Source: Edwardsiella anguillarum
GTDB taxonomy: Bacteria > Pseudomonadota > Gammaproteobacteria > Enterobacterales > Enterobacteriaceae
Assembly: GCF_008801815.1 (NCBI RefSeq)
Contig: NZ_VZOX01000012.1
Reading direction: 5' to 3' (one strand)
Length of the DNA stretch: 64,000 nucleotides
Of the stretch, positions 35,853 through 45,400 are shown piece after piece (the stretch's first letter is position 1; the number at the start of each line of letters is the position of its first letter). The translations under genes were made by a program, and so were the position numbers. A model generated the notes under the pieces. That model was not told the DNA's origin and made no database searches. It worked only from the letters and a program-made list of their open reading frames with translations.

Positions 35853-37184
35853 TTACATCAGCTGATAAACAATATTCAGGATGGTAAGCAGGCCGATAAT
35901 CGTGACAAAATAGTTAGAGGCTTTGCCTTTATATTTCGCCAGCGCAGGAACCCGCCATACCGCATACATCGGCAGCAGACACAGCAGTGCAGCAATAATC
36001 GGGGCGCCCATCGCACCGATCAGATCCAGAATATTCGGGTTGAGATATGCGATGACCCAGGTAGAGCCCATAATGATGACCATGCTGATCATATTGAGCT
36101 TCTTCATCGGCGCCTGTGACTTCTCTCCATGGTAACCAAATTTAATGATCAAACCGTTCAACCCCTCCAGGGTTCCCAGGTAATGACCAAAGAACGATTT
36201 AAAAATAGCCACCAGGGCGATAATCGATGCGGCATACTCCAAAACGGTGGCATAAGTAGATTTCCCGCTGCCCAGCGAGCTGAAGTGGTTGGCCAGATAG
36301 GAGAGAATGGGAATGTTCTGCTGTTTAGCCTGCGCCATATCCTGCGGCGACAGGGTAAACAGGCAGCTAAAGGCAAAGAACATCACCACCACCACCATCA
36401 GCACGCTGGCGCGCGAGATGATCTTCGCACACTTTTGCTCGGTATATTCCCGGCCAAACTCCGCCTCATACTCTTCGCGTTTGGAGACCACAAACGACGA
36501 GACGATGGGGGAAAAGTTGAAGGAGAACACCATAATCGCGATCCCCAGCCATACGGTTACCAGAATGCCATGGCTGCCGAACAGACTCAGGCTGTGCATG
36601 TCAAAGCTGGTAAAGATGTCACTCGTCCAGTAGGGGATCAGCGACAGGGAGATCAGCACCAGGCAGGTAATGAAGGGAAAGACCAGATATCCCATCACCT
36701 TAACCATTAAATCCTTGCCGAAGTAGATAAAAAACGCCATGACCAGCAGGATCGCCAGCGCCACCACGCCGCGGTTAATGGCCGGTAGCAGCAGCTGATG
36801 CTCCCAGAAGGCAATAAACGTATTGGTGATGGTCACGCCGTAGATCCACAGCAGCGGACAGATGGCAAAAAAATACAGGAAGGTGATCACCACGCCACCG
36901 ACATGGCCGAAGTGCTGATCGACGGTATCGGTAATATTATCCGATGCGCTGTGCCCGGACAGACACAGACGGGCCAACGCGCGATGGCAAAAGAACGCGA
37001 TGGGAAAAGCAAGAATAAGCATGAAAATAATCGGCAGCAGTCCACCGATACCGGCGCTGATCGGAAAAAACAAAACGCCGGCTCCGATCGCCGTGCCGAA
37101 CAACCCTAAAACCCAGCGTGTATCCGTTTTGCGCCACGTGGTCACCTTGGCCTGACCCGTAACGACACTGTCAGTGCTACTCAT
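35853..37184 (-). CDS. tdcC: Threonine/serine:H+ symporter
   Basis: A 443-aa inner-membrane amino-acid transporter with about eleven segments: TRWVLGLFGTAIGAGVLFFP at the N-terminus, then LLWIYGVTITNTFIAFWEH, and YFGKDLMVKVMGYLVFPF. The length equals E. coli TdcC. It takes up threonine and serine for the catabolic pathway encoded around it. It starts 21 nt after tdcB ends. Confidence 0.95.
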   Translation of the reverse strand: MSSTDSVVTGQAKVTTWRKTDTRWVLGLFGTAIGAGVLFFPISAGIGGLLPIIFMLILAFPIAFFCHRALARLCLSGHSASDNITDTVDQHFGHVGGVVITFLYFFAICPLLWIYGVTITNTFIAFWEHQLLLPAINRGVVALAILLVMAFFIYFGKDLMVKVMGYLVFPFITCLVLISLSLIPYWTSDIFTSFDMHSLSLFGSHGILVTVWLGIAIMVFSFNFSPIVSSFVVSKREEYEAEFGREYTEQKCAKIISRASVLMVVVVMFFAFSCLFTLSPQDMAQAKQQNIPILSYLANHFSSLGSGKSTYATVLEYAASIIALVAIFKSFFGHYLGTLEGLNGLIIKFGYHGEKSQAPMKKLNMISMVIIMGSTWVIAYLNPNILDLIGAMGAPIIAALLCLLPMYAVWRVPALAKYKGKASNYFVTIIGLLTILNIVYQLM

Positions 37185-37205
37185 ATCTTATCCTCACATA
37201 AAAAA

Positions 37206-38195
37206 TCAGGCGCCTACCAGCCCGGTGATTTGCGAAACGCGGGAGAGATCAATATTCCCACCGGAGATGATGCTGACGCTTTTGCGCCCTTTAATATACT
37301 GATCGAGCTTTCCACTCAGCAGTGCGGCAGAGGCTAAGGCGCCGGCCCCTTCGGTAATCACCTTATTGCGCTGGATCAGCGCCACCATGCTGGCCCGGAT
37401 CTCCTCTTCACTGACCAGAACCATGTCGTCAACCAGCTCGCGGGCGATCTCAAAGGTCAGGTTCCCTGGCCGAGAGACATCGCAGCCGTCGGCCAGCGTA
37501 CCGCCCGTACGGTGAGAGGCGATCTCCCCGCCGTAATAGGACGCCGCCATACCGTGTACGTTTTCCGATTGCACGCCGATAATACGGATGGTCGGGTTAA
37601 CCGATTTAATCGCAATGGCAATACCGGCTATCAGCCCACCGCCGCCGACCGGTACAATAACATTATCGACATCATAGAGATCCTCTAAAATCTCCAGACC
37701 GATGGTCCCCTGGCCGGCAATCACCAGCGGATCATCGTAGGGCGGAATAAATATCCGTCCTTCCATCTCGACAATCTCGCTCACTTTTTCGATAGTTTCG
37801 TTAAAGTTATTGCCGTGTAGCACGACCTCTGCCGAATAGTCACTGGTTGCCGCGACCTTAGATTTGGGCGCACTGGTCGGCATGACGACCTTACCGTCGA
37901 TCCCCAGCATGGCGCAGGAGAGTGAAACCCCCTGGGCATGGTTACCGGCAGAGCAGGCCACCACCCCTTTACGTCGCTCGCTATCCGTCAGGGAGCTGAG
38001 CTTATTGAACGCGCCGCGAATTTTAAACGAACCGGTACGCTGCATATTTTCAAACTTCAAAAATATTTCGCCCTTACAGCGTTCGCTCAGATAATTAGAG
38101 CGCGGCATCCCTGTTTTATATATTTTTCCGGAGAGTCTGGTTTTTGCTGCTTGAATATCATCAATGCTAACGGGAAGATCATATGTAATATGCAT
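37206..38195 (-). CDS. tdcB: Catabolic threonine dehydratase
   Basis: A 329-aa PLP enzyme: FENMQRTGSFKIRGAFNKL contains the Schiff-base lysine, SAGNHAQGV is the substrate loop, and GGGGLIAGI binds the PLP phosphate. There is no C-terminal ACT domain, which separates it from biosynthetic IlvA. It deaminates threonine to 2-ketobutyrate and is AMP-activated in E. coli. ATG 38195 follows GAGAGG and matches the family start MHITYDLPV. Confidence 0.96.
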   Translation of the reverse strand: MHITYDLPVSIDDIQAAKTRLSGKIYKTGMPRSNYLSERCKGEIFLKFENMQRTGSFKIRGAFNKLSSLTDSERRKGVVACSAGNHAQGVSLSCAMLGIDGKVVMPTSAPKSKVAATSDYSAEVVLHGNNFNETIEKVSEIVEMEGRIFIPPYDDPLVIAGQGTIGLEILEDLYDVDNVIVPVGGGGLIAGIAIAIKSVNPTIRIIGVQSENVHGMAASYYGGEIASHRTGGTLADGCDVSRPGNLTFEIARELVDDMVLVSEEEIRASMVALIQRNKVITEGAGALASAALLSGKLDQYIKGRKSVSIISGGNIDLSRVSQITGLVGA

Positions 38196-38291
38196 GCTAT
38201 CCTCTCTATAAGAGTAATTTATATTCAAAGCCAACGACAATACTGATCCTGTGGGTATCGTTTAATTACCCACATTCGTTAATCTAACGTG

Positions 38292-39239
38292 CTACTGCTC
38301 AGCGGCGACGGGCTGTTTATATTTGGCACACTGGCTTGGACAATACTGCTTAGCCAACTCGACCAACAGCAGAGCGGATTTTTTAATCTTATAGTTTTTT
38401 GACCAAATTGCGGCATAATGTGCGATTGGCAGCGCATCCTCAATCGCCAGGGTCATAAACTGGTTTGAGCCGAAGGGGGTCGTCATATCGCAGGGGATCA
38501 CGGTAAGGAAATTTGCATTGAGCACCAAATTATAGATCGTGACGACTGAGTCGGTTTTTATGATATTAGCGGTGTCAATCTGGTGCTTATTCAGAATACT
38601 GAGTAGCTGTTTATAATATCCCATATCGGTTTGCGGCAGTACCCACTGCTCATGCCGTAGAGCCTCCAGCGTCAGCGGGCCACTGCCGCTGCGGGACTTA
38701 TTGGCGACGACGACAAACTCTGAATCAAACAGCGGTTCGACGTGCAGATCCTGCAGCTGCATATCGTCGCTCAGCGTACCGATGGCAAAATCCAGACGGC
38801 CATCACGGATCGCCGGGAAAAAGGATGAAAGCTGAGCTTCAAACATCGACACCTGCGCGCTGGGAAAGACGCTTTTAAATGTCTTAATCATCTGCGACAG
38901 GAAGGTAAAGCCGATCAGGGAGGGAAAACCAAAGGCGACATCGGCTACGCTACTACAGCTCAGACTATTGATCTCACTGACCATATTCTTCATTTCACGG
39001 GTGATTGACTCGGAATAGTTCAGCAGCACCTGCCCCGCACTGGTCAGCGTGACGCCGGTATTTTTACGAATGATAACCTCGATACCAAAATAGTCTTCCA
39101 TCTCGCTGATGGTCTTGCTTACCGCCGGTTGAGAAATTCCTAAACGCTTGGCTGCAGCCCCAATTGAGCCGCTTCTGATGACCTCCTGAAAGACCACAAG
39201 GTGTTGCGTTTTGGGTAGAATAAAGGTGTTCATATTCAT
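38292..39239 (-). CDS. tdcA: LysR-type activator of tdc
   Basis: A 315-aa LysR regulator: helix-turn-helix SGSIGAAAKRLGISQPAVSKTI (about residues 25-46), then an effector domain with AQVSMFEAQLSSFFPAIRDG. It activates the tdc operon under anaerobic, amino-acid-rich conditions. Two near ATGs (39239 and 39233) are possible. First gene of the operon, about 96 bp before tdcB, with a CRP site upstream. Confidence 0.94.
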   Translation of the reverse strand: MNMNTFILPKTQHLVVFQEVIRSGSIGAAAKRLGISQPAVSKTISEMEDYFGIEVIIRKNTGVTLTSAGQVLLNYSESITREMKNMVSEINSLSCSSVADVAFGFPSLIGFTFLSQMIKTFKSVFPSAQVSMFEAQLSSFFPAIRDGRLDFAIGTLSDDMQLQDLHVEPLFDSEFVVVANKSRSGSGPLTLEALRHEQWVLPQTDMGYYKQLLSILNKHQIDTANIIKTDSVVTIYNLVLNANFLTVIPCDMTTPFGSNQFMTLAIEDALPIAHYAAIWSKNYKIKKSALLLVELAKQYCPSQCAKYKQPVAAEQ

Positions 39240-39297
39240 TAGCACTTATTCTCTCAGCGGGTGGTATTGAACTCTACTAAATAGGGTTATGGGGGGA

Positions 39298-39313
39298 TGT
39301 GTTATTGCTCACA
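39298..39313 (-). promoter_or_regulatory. CRP-cAMP binding site upstream of tdcA
   Basis: TGTGT-TATTGC-TCACA matches the consensus TGTGA-N6-TCACA with one change. It is centred about 66 bp upstream of the tdcA start. TATTTA at 39278-39283 (minus strand) could be the -10 element. The E. coli tdc operon is CRP-activated, so the role is expected. Confidence 0.7.
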
Positions 39314-40125
39314 GTTTATAAAGTACAATGTTCTTAATTGATATTTACCCTATACATTTCATACAGATAAATAAAAATAACGTATTTTTTCATGACCACA
39401 ATCAAGAAAAAAAGAGAGAATAACTTTATGTTATGGCGATAATTTAAACACCTCCCAAAAAGCTATTTTTAAATCGCCAAGAAGCTAAAAATGAATTTAT
39501 GCGGATAAACAAAAATATTCCATCAGAATGTTATCGGTGCCATCGGTTCACCCCAGCGGGGCTGCCCTGTCTGCCCCCCTCGCCGCGCGCCAAGCGGCGC
39601 CCTGCTACCTGGACAAAAGAACATTATCAGTGGGAAAATCAACACAAAACACCTAATTTAATAACCATAACAACAAATAGCACCATGAAATGGGCAAAAC
39701 AACAGAATCTATTACCAACACCACCGACCGGAGTAGCAAGGCGTTACCGAATCGTCCTAAAAACCGACGGCGTCCGAAGGCGCGACGGCCGCTTTTGCGG
39801 CTGTCGTCAGATAAACGGCCCGATCGGCACACCGCCGCACGACGCGCCACCCTATAGATACTGAGCGCGTCCCCAGCGGCGCTGCCAAGCAAAAGTCATC
39901 GGGCAGGGAAACGTATTGACGGGCTTGATTAACAGGAAATAACAATCAAGTTCGATAGATTAATCGATTGTTCCTATTTCAGAAATTGGGCATGCAGACC
40001 GGACAAAAAATCATTAGCACGTATAATCGTTAAGGAATAAAACGAAAGCAGCGATCCATCACGCAATGGGTTATCCGCAGTAATGACCTGAACAGTACTC
40101 CATAAATTTACTGAAGGTGCGATAA
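39314..40125. other. Intergenic region between tdcA and katG
   Basis: About 810 bp between divergent promoters. It is AT-rich at 39320-39500 and contains a 366-nt open frame (39499-39864) of low-complexity, proline/arginine-rich composition that I do not accept as a gene. The katG ribosome site GAAGGTG is at its right end. A convincing OxyR site was not found. Confidence 0.5.
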
Positions 40126-42300
40126 ATGGGAAATAACAACGAATTTTCTAGCGGTAAATGCCCCGTCATGCACGGCGGTATGACCTCCGCGGGCATGGCC
40201 AGTAAGGATTGGTGGCCGAATGCCCTGAATCTAGACATTCTGCATCAGCACGATAGCAAAACCAACCCGATGGGACAGCAGTTCAACTATCGAGAGGCGC
40301 TGAAGCAGCTGGATGTCCAGGCGCTGAAAGACGATCTGCGGGCGCTGATGACCGACAGCCAGCCCTGGTGGCCGGCTGACTGGGGTCACTACGGTGGCCT
40401 GATGGTCCGTATGGCCTGGCACTCCGCTGGCTCCTATCGCATCGCGGATGGCCGCGGCGGCGCAGGCACCGGCAACCAGCGTTTCGCACCGCTCAACTCC
40501 TGGCCCGACAACGTCAACCTGGATAAAGCACGCCGTCTGCTGTGGCCGATTAAAAAGAAATATGGCAACAAAATCAGCTGGGCCGATCTGATCGTGCTGG
40601 CCGGTACCATGGCCTATGAGTCCATGGGGCTGAAGACCTTTGGCTTCGCCTTTGGCCGTGAAGATATCTGGCACCCGGAAATCGATACCTACTGGGGCTC
40701 AGAAAAAGAGTGGCTGGCGCCGAGCGGCAGCGAAGGTAGCCGTTACTCCGGCGAGCGCGATCTGGAAAATCCGCTGGCCGCAGTCATGATGGGCCTGATC
40801 TACGTTAACCCGGAAGGGGTGGACGGCAACCCGGATCCGCAGAAAACCGCCAACGACGTGCGCGTCACGTTCGCCCGTATGGCGATGAACGATGAGGAAA
40901 CCGTCGCCCTGACCGCCGGCGGCCACACCGTAGGTAAATGCCACGGCAACGGCAGCGCCGCCAACCTGGGCGCGGCACCGGAAGGCGCCGATCTGCAGGA
41001 ACAAGGGTTGGGCTGGAACAACCATACCACCCGCGGCATTGGCCGTGATACGGTCAGCAGCGGGATCGAAGGGGCATGGACCAGCAAGCCGACCCAGTGG
41101 GATAACGGCTACTTTGACATGCTGCTGGGCCATGAGTGGACCCTGACCAAGAGCCCGGCAGGCGCCTGGCAGTGGGTGCCGATCCAGATCGCGGAAGAGG
41201 ACAAGCCGGTCGACGTGGAGGATCCCTCCATCCGTCTTCTGCCGATCATGACCGACGCCGACATGGCGATGAAGGTCGATCCGGCCTACCGTCAGATCGC
41301 CGAGCGTTTCCGTCAGGATCCCGCCTACTTCTCCGACGTCTTTGCCCGCGCCTGGTTCAAGCTGACCCACCGCGATCTGGGGCCGAAGTCACGCTATTTC
41401 GGGCCGGATGTGCCGCAGGAAGCGCTGATTTGGCAGGATCCGGTTCCCGCCGGCCGCAGCGAGTATGACGTTGCCGCCGTCAAGGCGAAGATCGCCGCCA
41501 GCGGCCTGAGCATCGCCGACATGGTCAGCACCGCCTGGGACAGCGCCCGTACCTTCCGCGGCTCGGACAAACGCGGCGGGGCCAACGGCGCCCGCATCCG
41601 CCTGGCACCGCAGAACAGCTGGGAAGGCAACGAGCCGGCCCGTCTGGCCAAGGTGCTGGCGGTACTGGAGCCGATTGCCGCCGAGTTTAACGTCAGCGTC
41701 GCGGATGTCATCGTCCTCGCCGGTAACCTGGGGATTGAGCTGGCCGCCAAGGCCGCCGGCGTCGCTATCGAGGTGCCGTTTGCACCGGGACGCGGCGATG
41801 CCACCCAGGCGATGACCGACGAAGCCTCCTTCGAAGTTCTGGAGCCGCTGGCCGATGGTTTCCGCAACTGGCTGAAGAAAGACTACGTGGTCACGGCCGA
41901 AGAGCTGCTGCTGGATCGCGCTCAGCTGATGCGCCTGACCGCCTGTGAAATGACGGTGCTGATCGGCGGGATGCGCGTGCTGGGCGCCAACTATGGCGGC
42001 AGCAAGGTCGGGGTCTTCACCGATCGCATCGGTGTCCTGAGCAATGACTTCTTCGTCAACCTGACGGATATGGCTTACACCTGGAAACCGACCGGCAGCA
42101 ATCTGTATGAAATCCGCGAGCGCGCTAACGGTGCGCTGAAGTGGACCGCCAGCCGGGTCGACCTGGTCTTTGGCTCCAACTCAATACTGCGTGCCTATGC
42201 CGAAGTCTATGCACAGGACGACAATAAAGAGAAGTTTGTCCGCGACTTCGTCGCCGCCTGGACCAAGGTAATGAACGCCGATCGCTACGATCTGCGCTAA
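40126..42300 (+). CDS. katG: Catalase-peroxidase
   Basis: A 724-aa bifunctional haem enzyme. The distal site R95, W98, H99 is in VRMAWHSAGSYR and the proximal histidine (about 267) in TAGGHTVGKCHG. The duplicated C-terminal half starts near residue 430. It removes hydrogen peroxide, and in Edwardsiella a KatB/KatG catalase near the T3SS island has been linked to survival in phagocytes. No signal peptide, so cytoplasmic. Convergent with eseJ and followed by a strong terminator. Confidence 0.95.
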   Translation: MGNNNEFSSGKCPVMHGGMTSAGMASKDWWPNALNLDILHQHDSKTNPMGQQFNYREALKQLDVQALKDDLRALMTDSQPWWPADWGHYGGLMVRMAWHSAGSYRIADGRGGAGTGNQRFAPLNSWPDNVNLDKARRLLWPIKKKYGNKISWADLIVLAGTMAYESMGLKTFGFAFGREDIWHPEIDTYWGSEKEWLAPSGSEGSRYSGERDLENPLAAVMMGLIYVNPEGVDGNPDPQKTANDVRVTFARMAMNDEETVALTAGGHTVGKCHGNGSAANLGAAPEGADLQEQGLGWNNHTTRGIGRDTVSSGIEGAWTSKPTQWDNGYFDMLLGHEWTLTKSPAGAWQWVPIQIAEEDKPVDVEDPSIRLLPIMTDADMAMKVDPAYRQIAERFRQDPAYFSDVFARAWFKLTHRDLGPKSRYFGPDVPQEALIWQDPVPAGRSEYDVAAVKAKIAASGLSIADMVSTAWDSARTFRGSDKRGGANGARIRLAPQNSWEGNEPARLAKVLAVLEPIAAEFNVSVADVIVLAGNLGIELAAKAAGVAIEVPFAPGRGDATQAMTDEASFEVLEPLADGFRNWLKKDYVVTAEELLLDRAQLMRLTACEMTVLIGGMRVLGANYGGSKVGVFTDRIGVLSNDFFVNLTDMAYTWKPTGSNLYEIRERANGALKWTASRVDLVFGSNSILRAYAEVYAQDDNKEKFVRDFVAAWTKVMNADRYDLR

Positions 42301-42347
42301 GTAATGGTGCGACGCCGCCTGACCCGGCGGCGTAAATCCAGACACAG

Positions 42348-42374
42348 CCCCCGGCAATGCCGGGGGTTGCTTTT
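42348..42374 (+). terminator. Terminator after katG
   Basis: Perfect stem CCCCCGGC / GCCGGGGG with loop AAT, then TTGCTTTT. It begins 47 bases after the katG stop. Confidence 0.9.
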
Positions 42375-42435
42375 GATACCGTCAGCGCCGCCCGGCGTCC
42401 CTGCCAACCCGCTCGTTCTATAGCGGCATGCCCGG

Positions 42436-45400
42436 CTATATCGCCGCCGCCGTCCCCTCTCCGCTCAGCGGGCTGTGCTGCCACAGCGCCTGCTCTATTT
42501 CATCGCGGATCTCCTCCGCCTGCTGTACGCTGAGCCCCGCCTGTATGATGGCCTCCGCCTTCATATTCAAGGGCAGGTGCGGCGCTGACTCCGACGCCGC
42601 CTGCCGTAGCGCAAGGTCAAACTGCTCACCGACCTCCTGGGGTGACAGCGAGGCGAACGCCGTCTGCTTCCGCAGCTCACCCGCCAGGGTATCCAGCCGA
42701 TGCGTCAGCTGCTGACCCCCCTGACGCTGTATCTCGTCAAGCGTGTGCCGATCGCGCACGTCGATCTGCGCCAGCGTTTTCGCCATCTGTATCCCCGCCT
42801 CTTCACGCGCCTTTGCCAAGGCCCTCTCCAATATGTCGCCGTTCATCTCCCGCTGCGCCCGCTGGCCCAGCTCGGGCATCAGCCAGGATACCATCGAGTT
42901 CCACAGGCTGCCGGTCGTCAGCGCCCCGCTGAACAACGCGGCCCCGATGGCGATAATCCCGGCAGGCAGAAGTCCCAGCGGCCCAAGCGCCAGAAAGCCC
43001 AGCGTTACGCCGCCGATCAACAGCGGAGCAGCCACGCTGGCCGCGACCAACAGCGCTCTCTGGGCGCCGCTGGCGTGCTTCCAGGTCAGGGACATATCCT
43101 GGAGCATGCGTCCTATCACCCCCCGCTTCCCCTCCTCCGCGAGATCGCGGCCAATCGTTCCCGCACTGCGTAACGCCTCCCGCTGCATCGCATACGCCGT
43201 CACGCGCTGAATACGCTCATTGATACTGGCCGACGAGTCCAGCTGCATCCCGCGGAGCACCGCATTGACGACTACGTTGGTTCGCCGCTGCTCGGCCACC
43301 TTATCCGCGATCCCCTTCTCTGCCTGCGCCTGGGCCGCCCCCACCACAAACTGCAAAATGGAGGTCAGCGCCACCGTTGCCACCCCGCCGCCAAACAGGG
43401 CCCCGCCGAGACCGCCGGCCACCACGCCCCCGAGATTCTGACTCAGCATGCCCTTAACGCCGCCGGCGGCATAGGGGGCCCAGTCAGCCATGCTCAACAG
43501 CATGATCAGAGCCGGCGGCATCGGCTTCGCGTCCGTCACGCCCACCACCGGCTCACGCTTGCCAAACAGCGTATCCTGTATCACGCTGGCCGTCGTCCCT
43601 CGCTGCCAGGCCGTATGAAACATATCGCCGAGGAGCGTCGACGATCCCGTCGCGACCAGCGCGTGGTAGGTATGATCCAAATTGCTGGAGAGGTACGCGA
43701 GCTCCTGCGGATACGCACTGGCCCAGGCCAGCAGCTGGCTCGGGGTAAATCCCAGCTCCGTCAACGCCTGGGTGGGATCGGTCGGCAGCTTGCGCAGCGC
43801 CTGCATCAGCTCCAGGGAGGCCGCGACGATACCTTTTCCGCTCAATGCCAGCTGGTACTGCAGCAGCAAATCCCGCGGCTTGTCCATGCGCGCCCCCAGC
43901 AGCGAGGAGACCTTGTCTCCCATCTGCGCGAGCAGCCAGCTGCTCCAATAAATGTCCTTGGGATAACCGCCGCCGCCGGGCCCATCAGCCCGCTGCTGCT
44001 CCTGCTGCAGCGCCAAGAGCGCCACGCGAAAGGCGGCGCTGTTGCTGGCGATACGCTGCTCAAGCTGCGCCAGTTGCGACACGACGTCGCTCCCACTCTC
44101 CTTTCCCTGTCGCAGCGCATCGCGCTGACGCACCATCCCGTCGGTCTCCGCCGTCATCGCTCTCAGGGCCGCGCTGCGCAGCTGATACACCTGCTGATTG
44201 ATGGTGGCCAGCGCGCCGTCAAACGGCTGGGCCGCCGTCGTGATCTCCGCCGCCAGCCGGGCAGACGTGGCCGTTTGCGCGGCCAGAGTGTGCCCCAGCC
44301 TATCCACGGCCGCCAGCGTCTCTCCGCTGCGCAGCAGCGCCGCTATCACCCGCCGTTCGGCGTTAATCTCCGTCAGCGCCCGGTTCAGCACCCCGTGTGG
44401 GGCCTCGGCGTCGGGCAGCTGCGAAGCCAGCGCCGCGACGCTGTCCTGGTAGCGCTGCAGCAGCCGATCCCGCTGCTGGAAAAAGGCCAGATAGCCCTCA
44501 GGATCCGCCATAAACTGCGCCCGTAGCGTGCCCTGCGCTAGCGCCTGTGGGAAGTTAACCCCTGCGTTCTGATGAAATTCACTATGATAATCAATTTGAT
44601 GCTCTAACTGCAGGCAGTCCGCGGCGATCGTCTGGACCCGAGCCTGCGCGGCGGGCGCCAAACGCTGATACTCCCGCAGCACGGCCTCGCTCACCGCAAT
44701 ATCCTCTGCGACGAACGTGTCGTTATCCAACAGCAAGCGATCGCGGTTAACGGTGGCCGGGCCGCTGCGGGCACAGAGATACAGCAGGCCTTCCAAAGCC
44801 GGCTCATGGGGGATCGGCGCCGCAGCGCCATCGCTATCGTCCGTATCGACGCCGGGCGACCAGCGCCGGGAAAAATAGTCCTCGAGCGCGTCCAGCGCCT
44901 GGCTGCGCTGTTTAAATGCGCTGAAGTAATCCGGGTTACCCTTAATCTCATCCAGATCGCGCCGCAGGGTTTCCTGCGCCTGCTGGCTGGCGTCGCTGAG
45001 CAGCTGCTGTAGCTGCAGGGTGCGATCGCGCTCCTGCAGCGTGGTGCGGCGCAGGGCGCTCAGTTGAGAATAGCGCTCCCGATCGATAAGCAGGCTATCC
45101 GGCGCCGGCAGCGCCGCGGTATCCTCCCGGAGCGACGCGACGTAGGGATAACAGGCTGCCAGCAGACGCTGGGCGACCGCCGTATCCGGCAGACTCACTC
45201 CGCTTTGCATCACCCGAGCGACCGCCTGGCGTAAACGGGTCGCGTCGGGGGCGCCCGCCTCTCCCTGCGCCTGCTGAACCAGCGCCAGCCACAGGCGATC
45301 GTCGTCGCCGACAGCGCCGGCGCCATCGCCAAGCTGGGCGCTCACCTGCGCCAGGCGGGCCCGCCATACGCCCCGCTCACCCGTGGGGGACTCACTCTGC

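Noticed and set aside
39499..39864. 121-codon frame in the tdcA-katG gap
   Set aside because: No ribosome binding site, low-complexity Pro/Arg/Thr content and no recognisable family.
39950..40125. OxyR site upstream of katG
   Set aside because: An ATAG and a later CTAT occur near 39955-39980, but the spacing does not fit the OxyR pattern.
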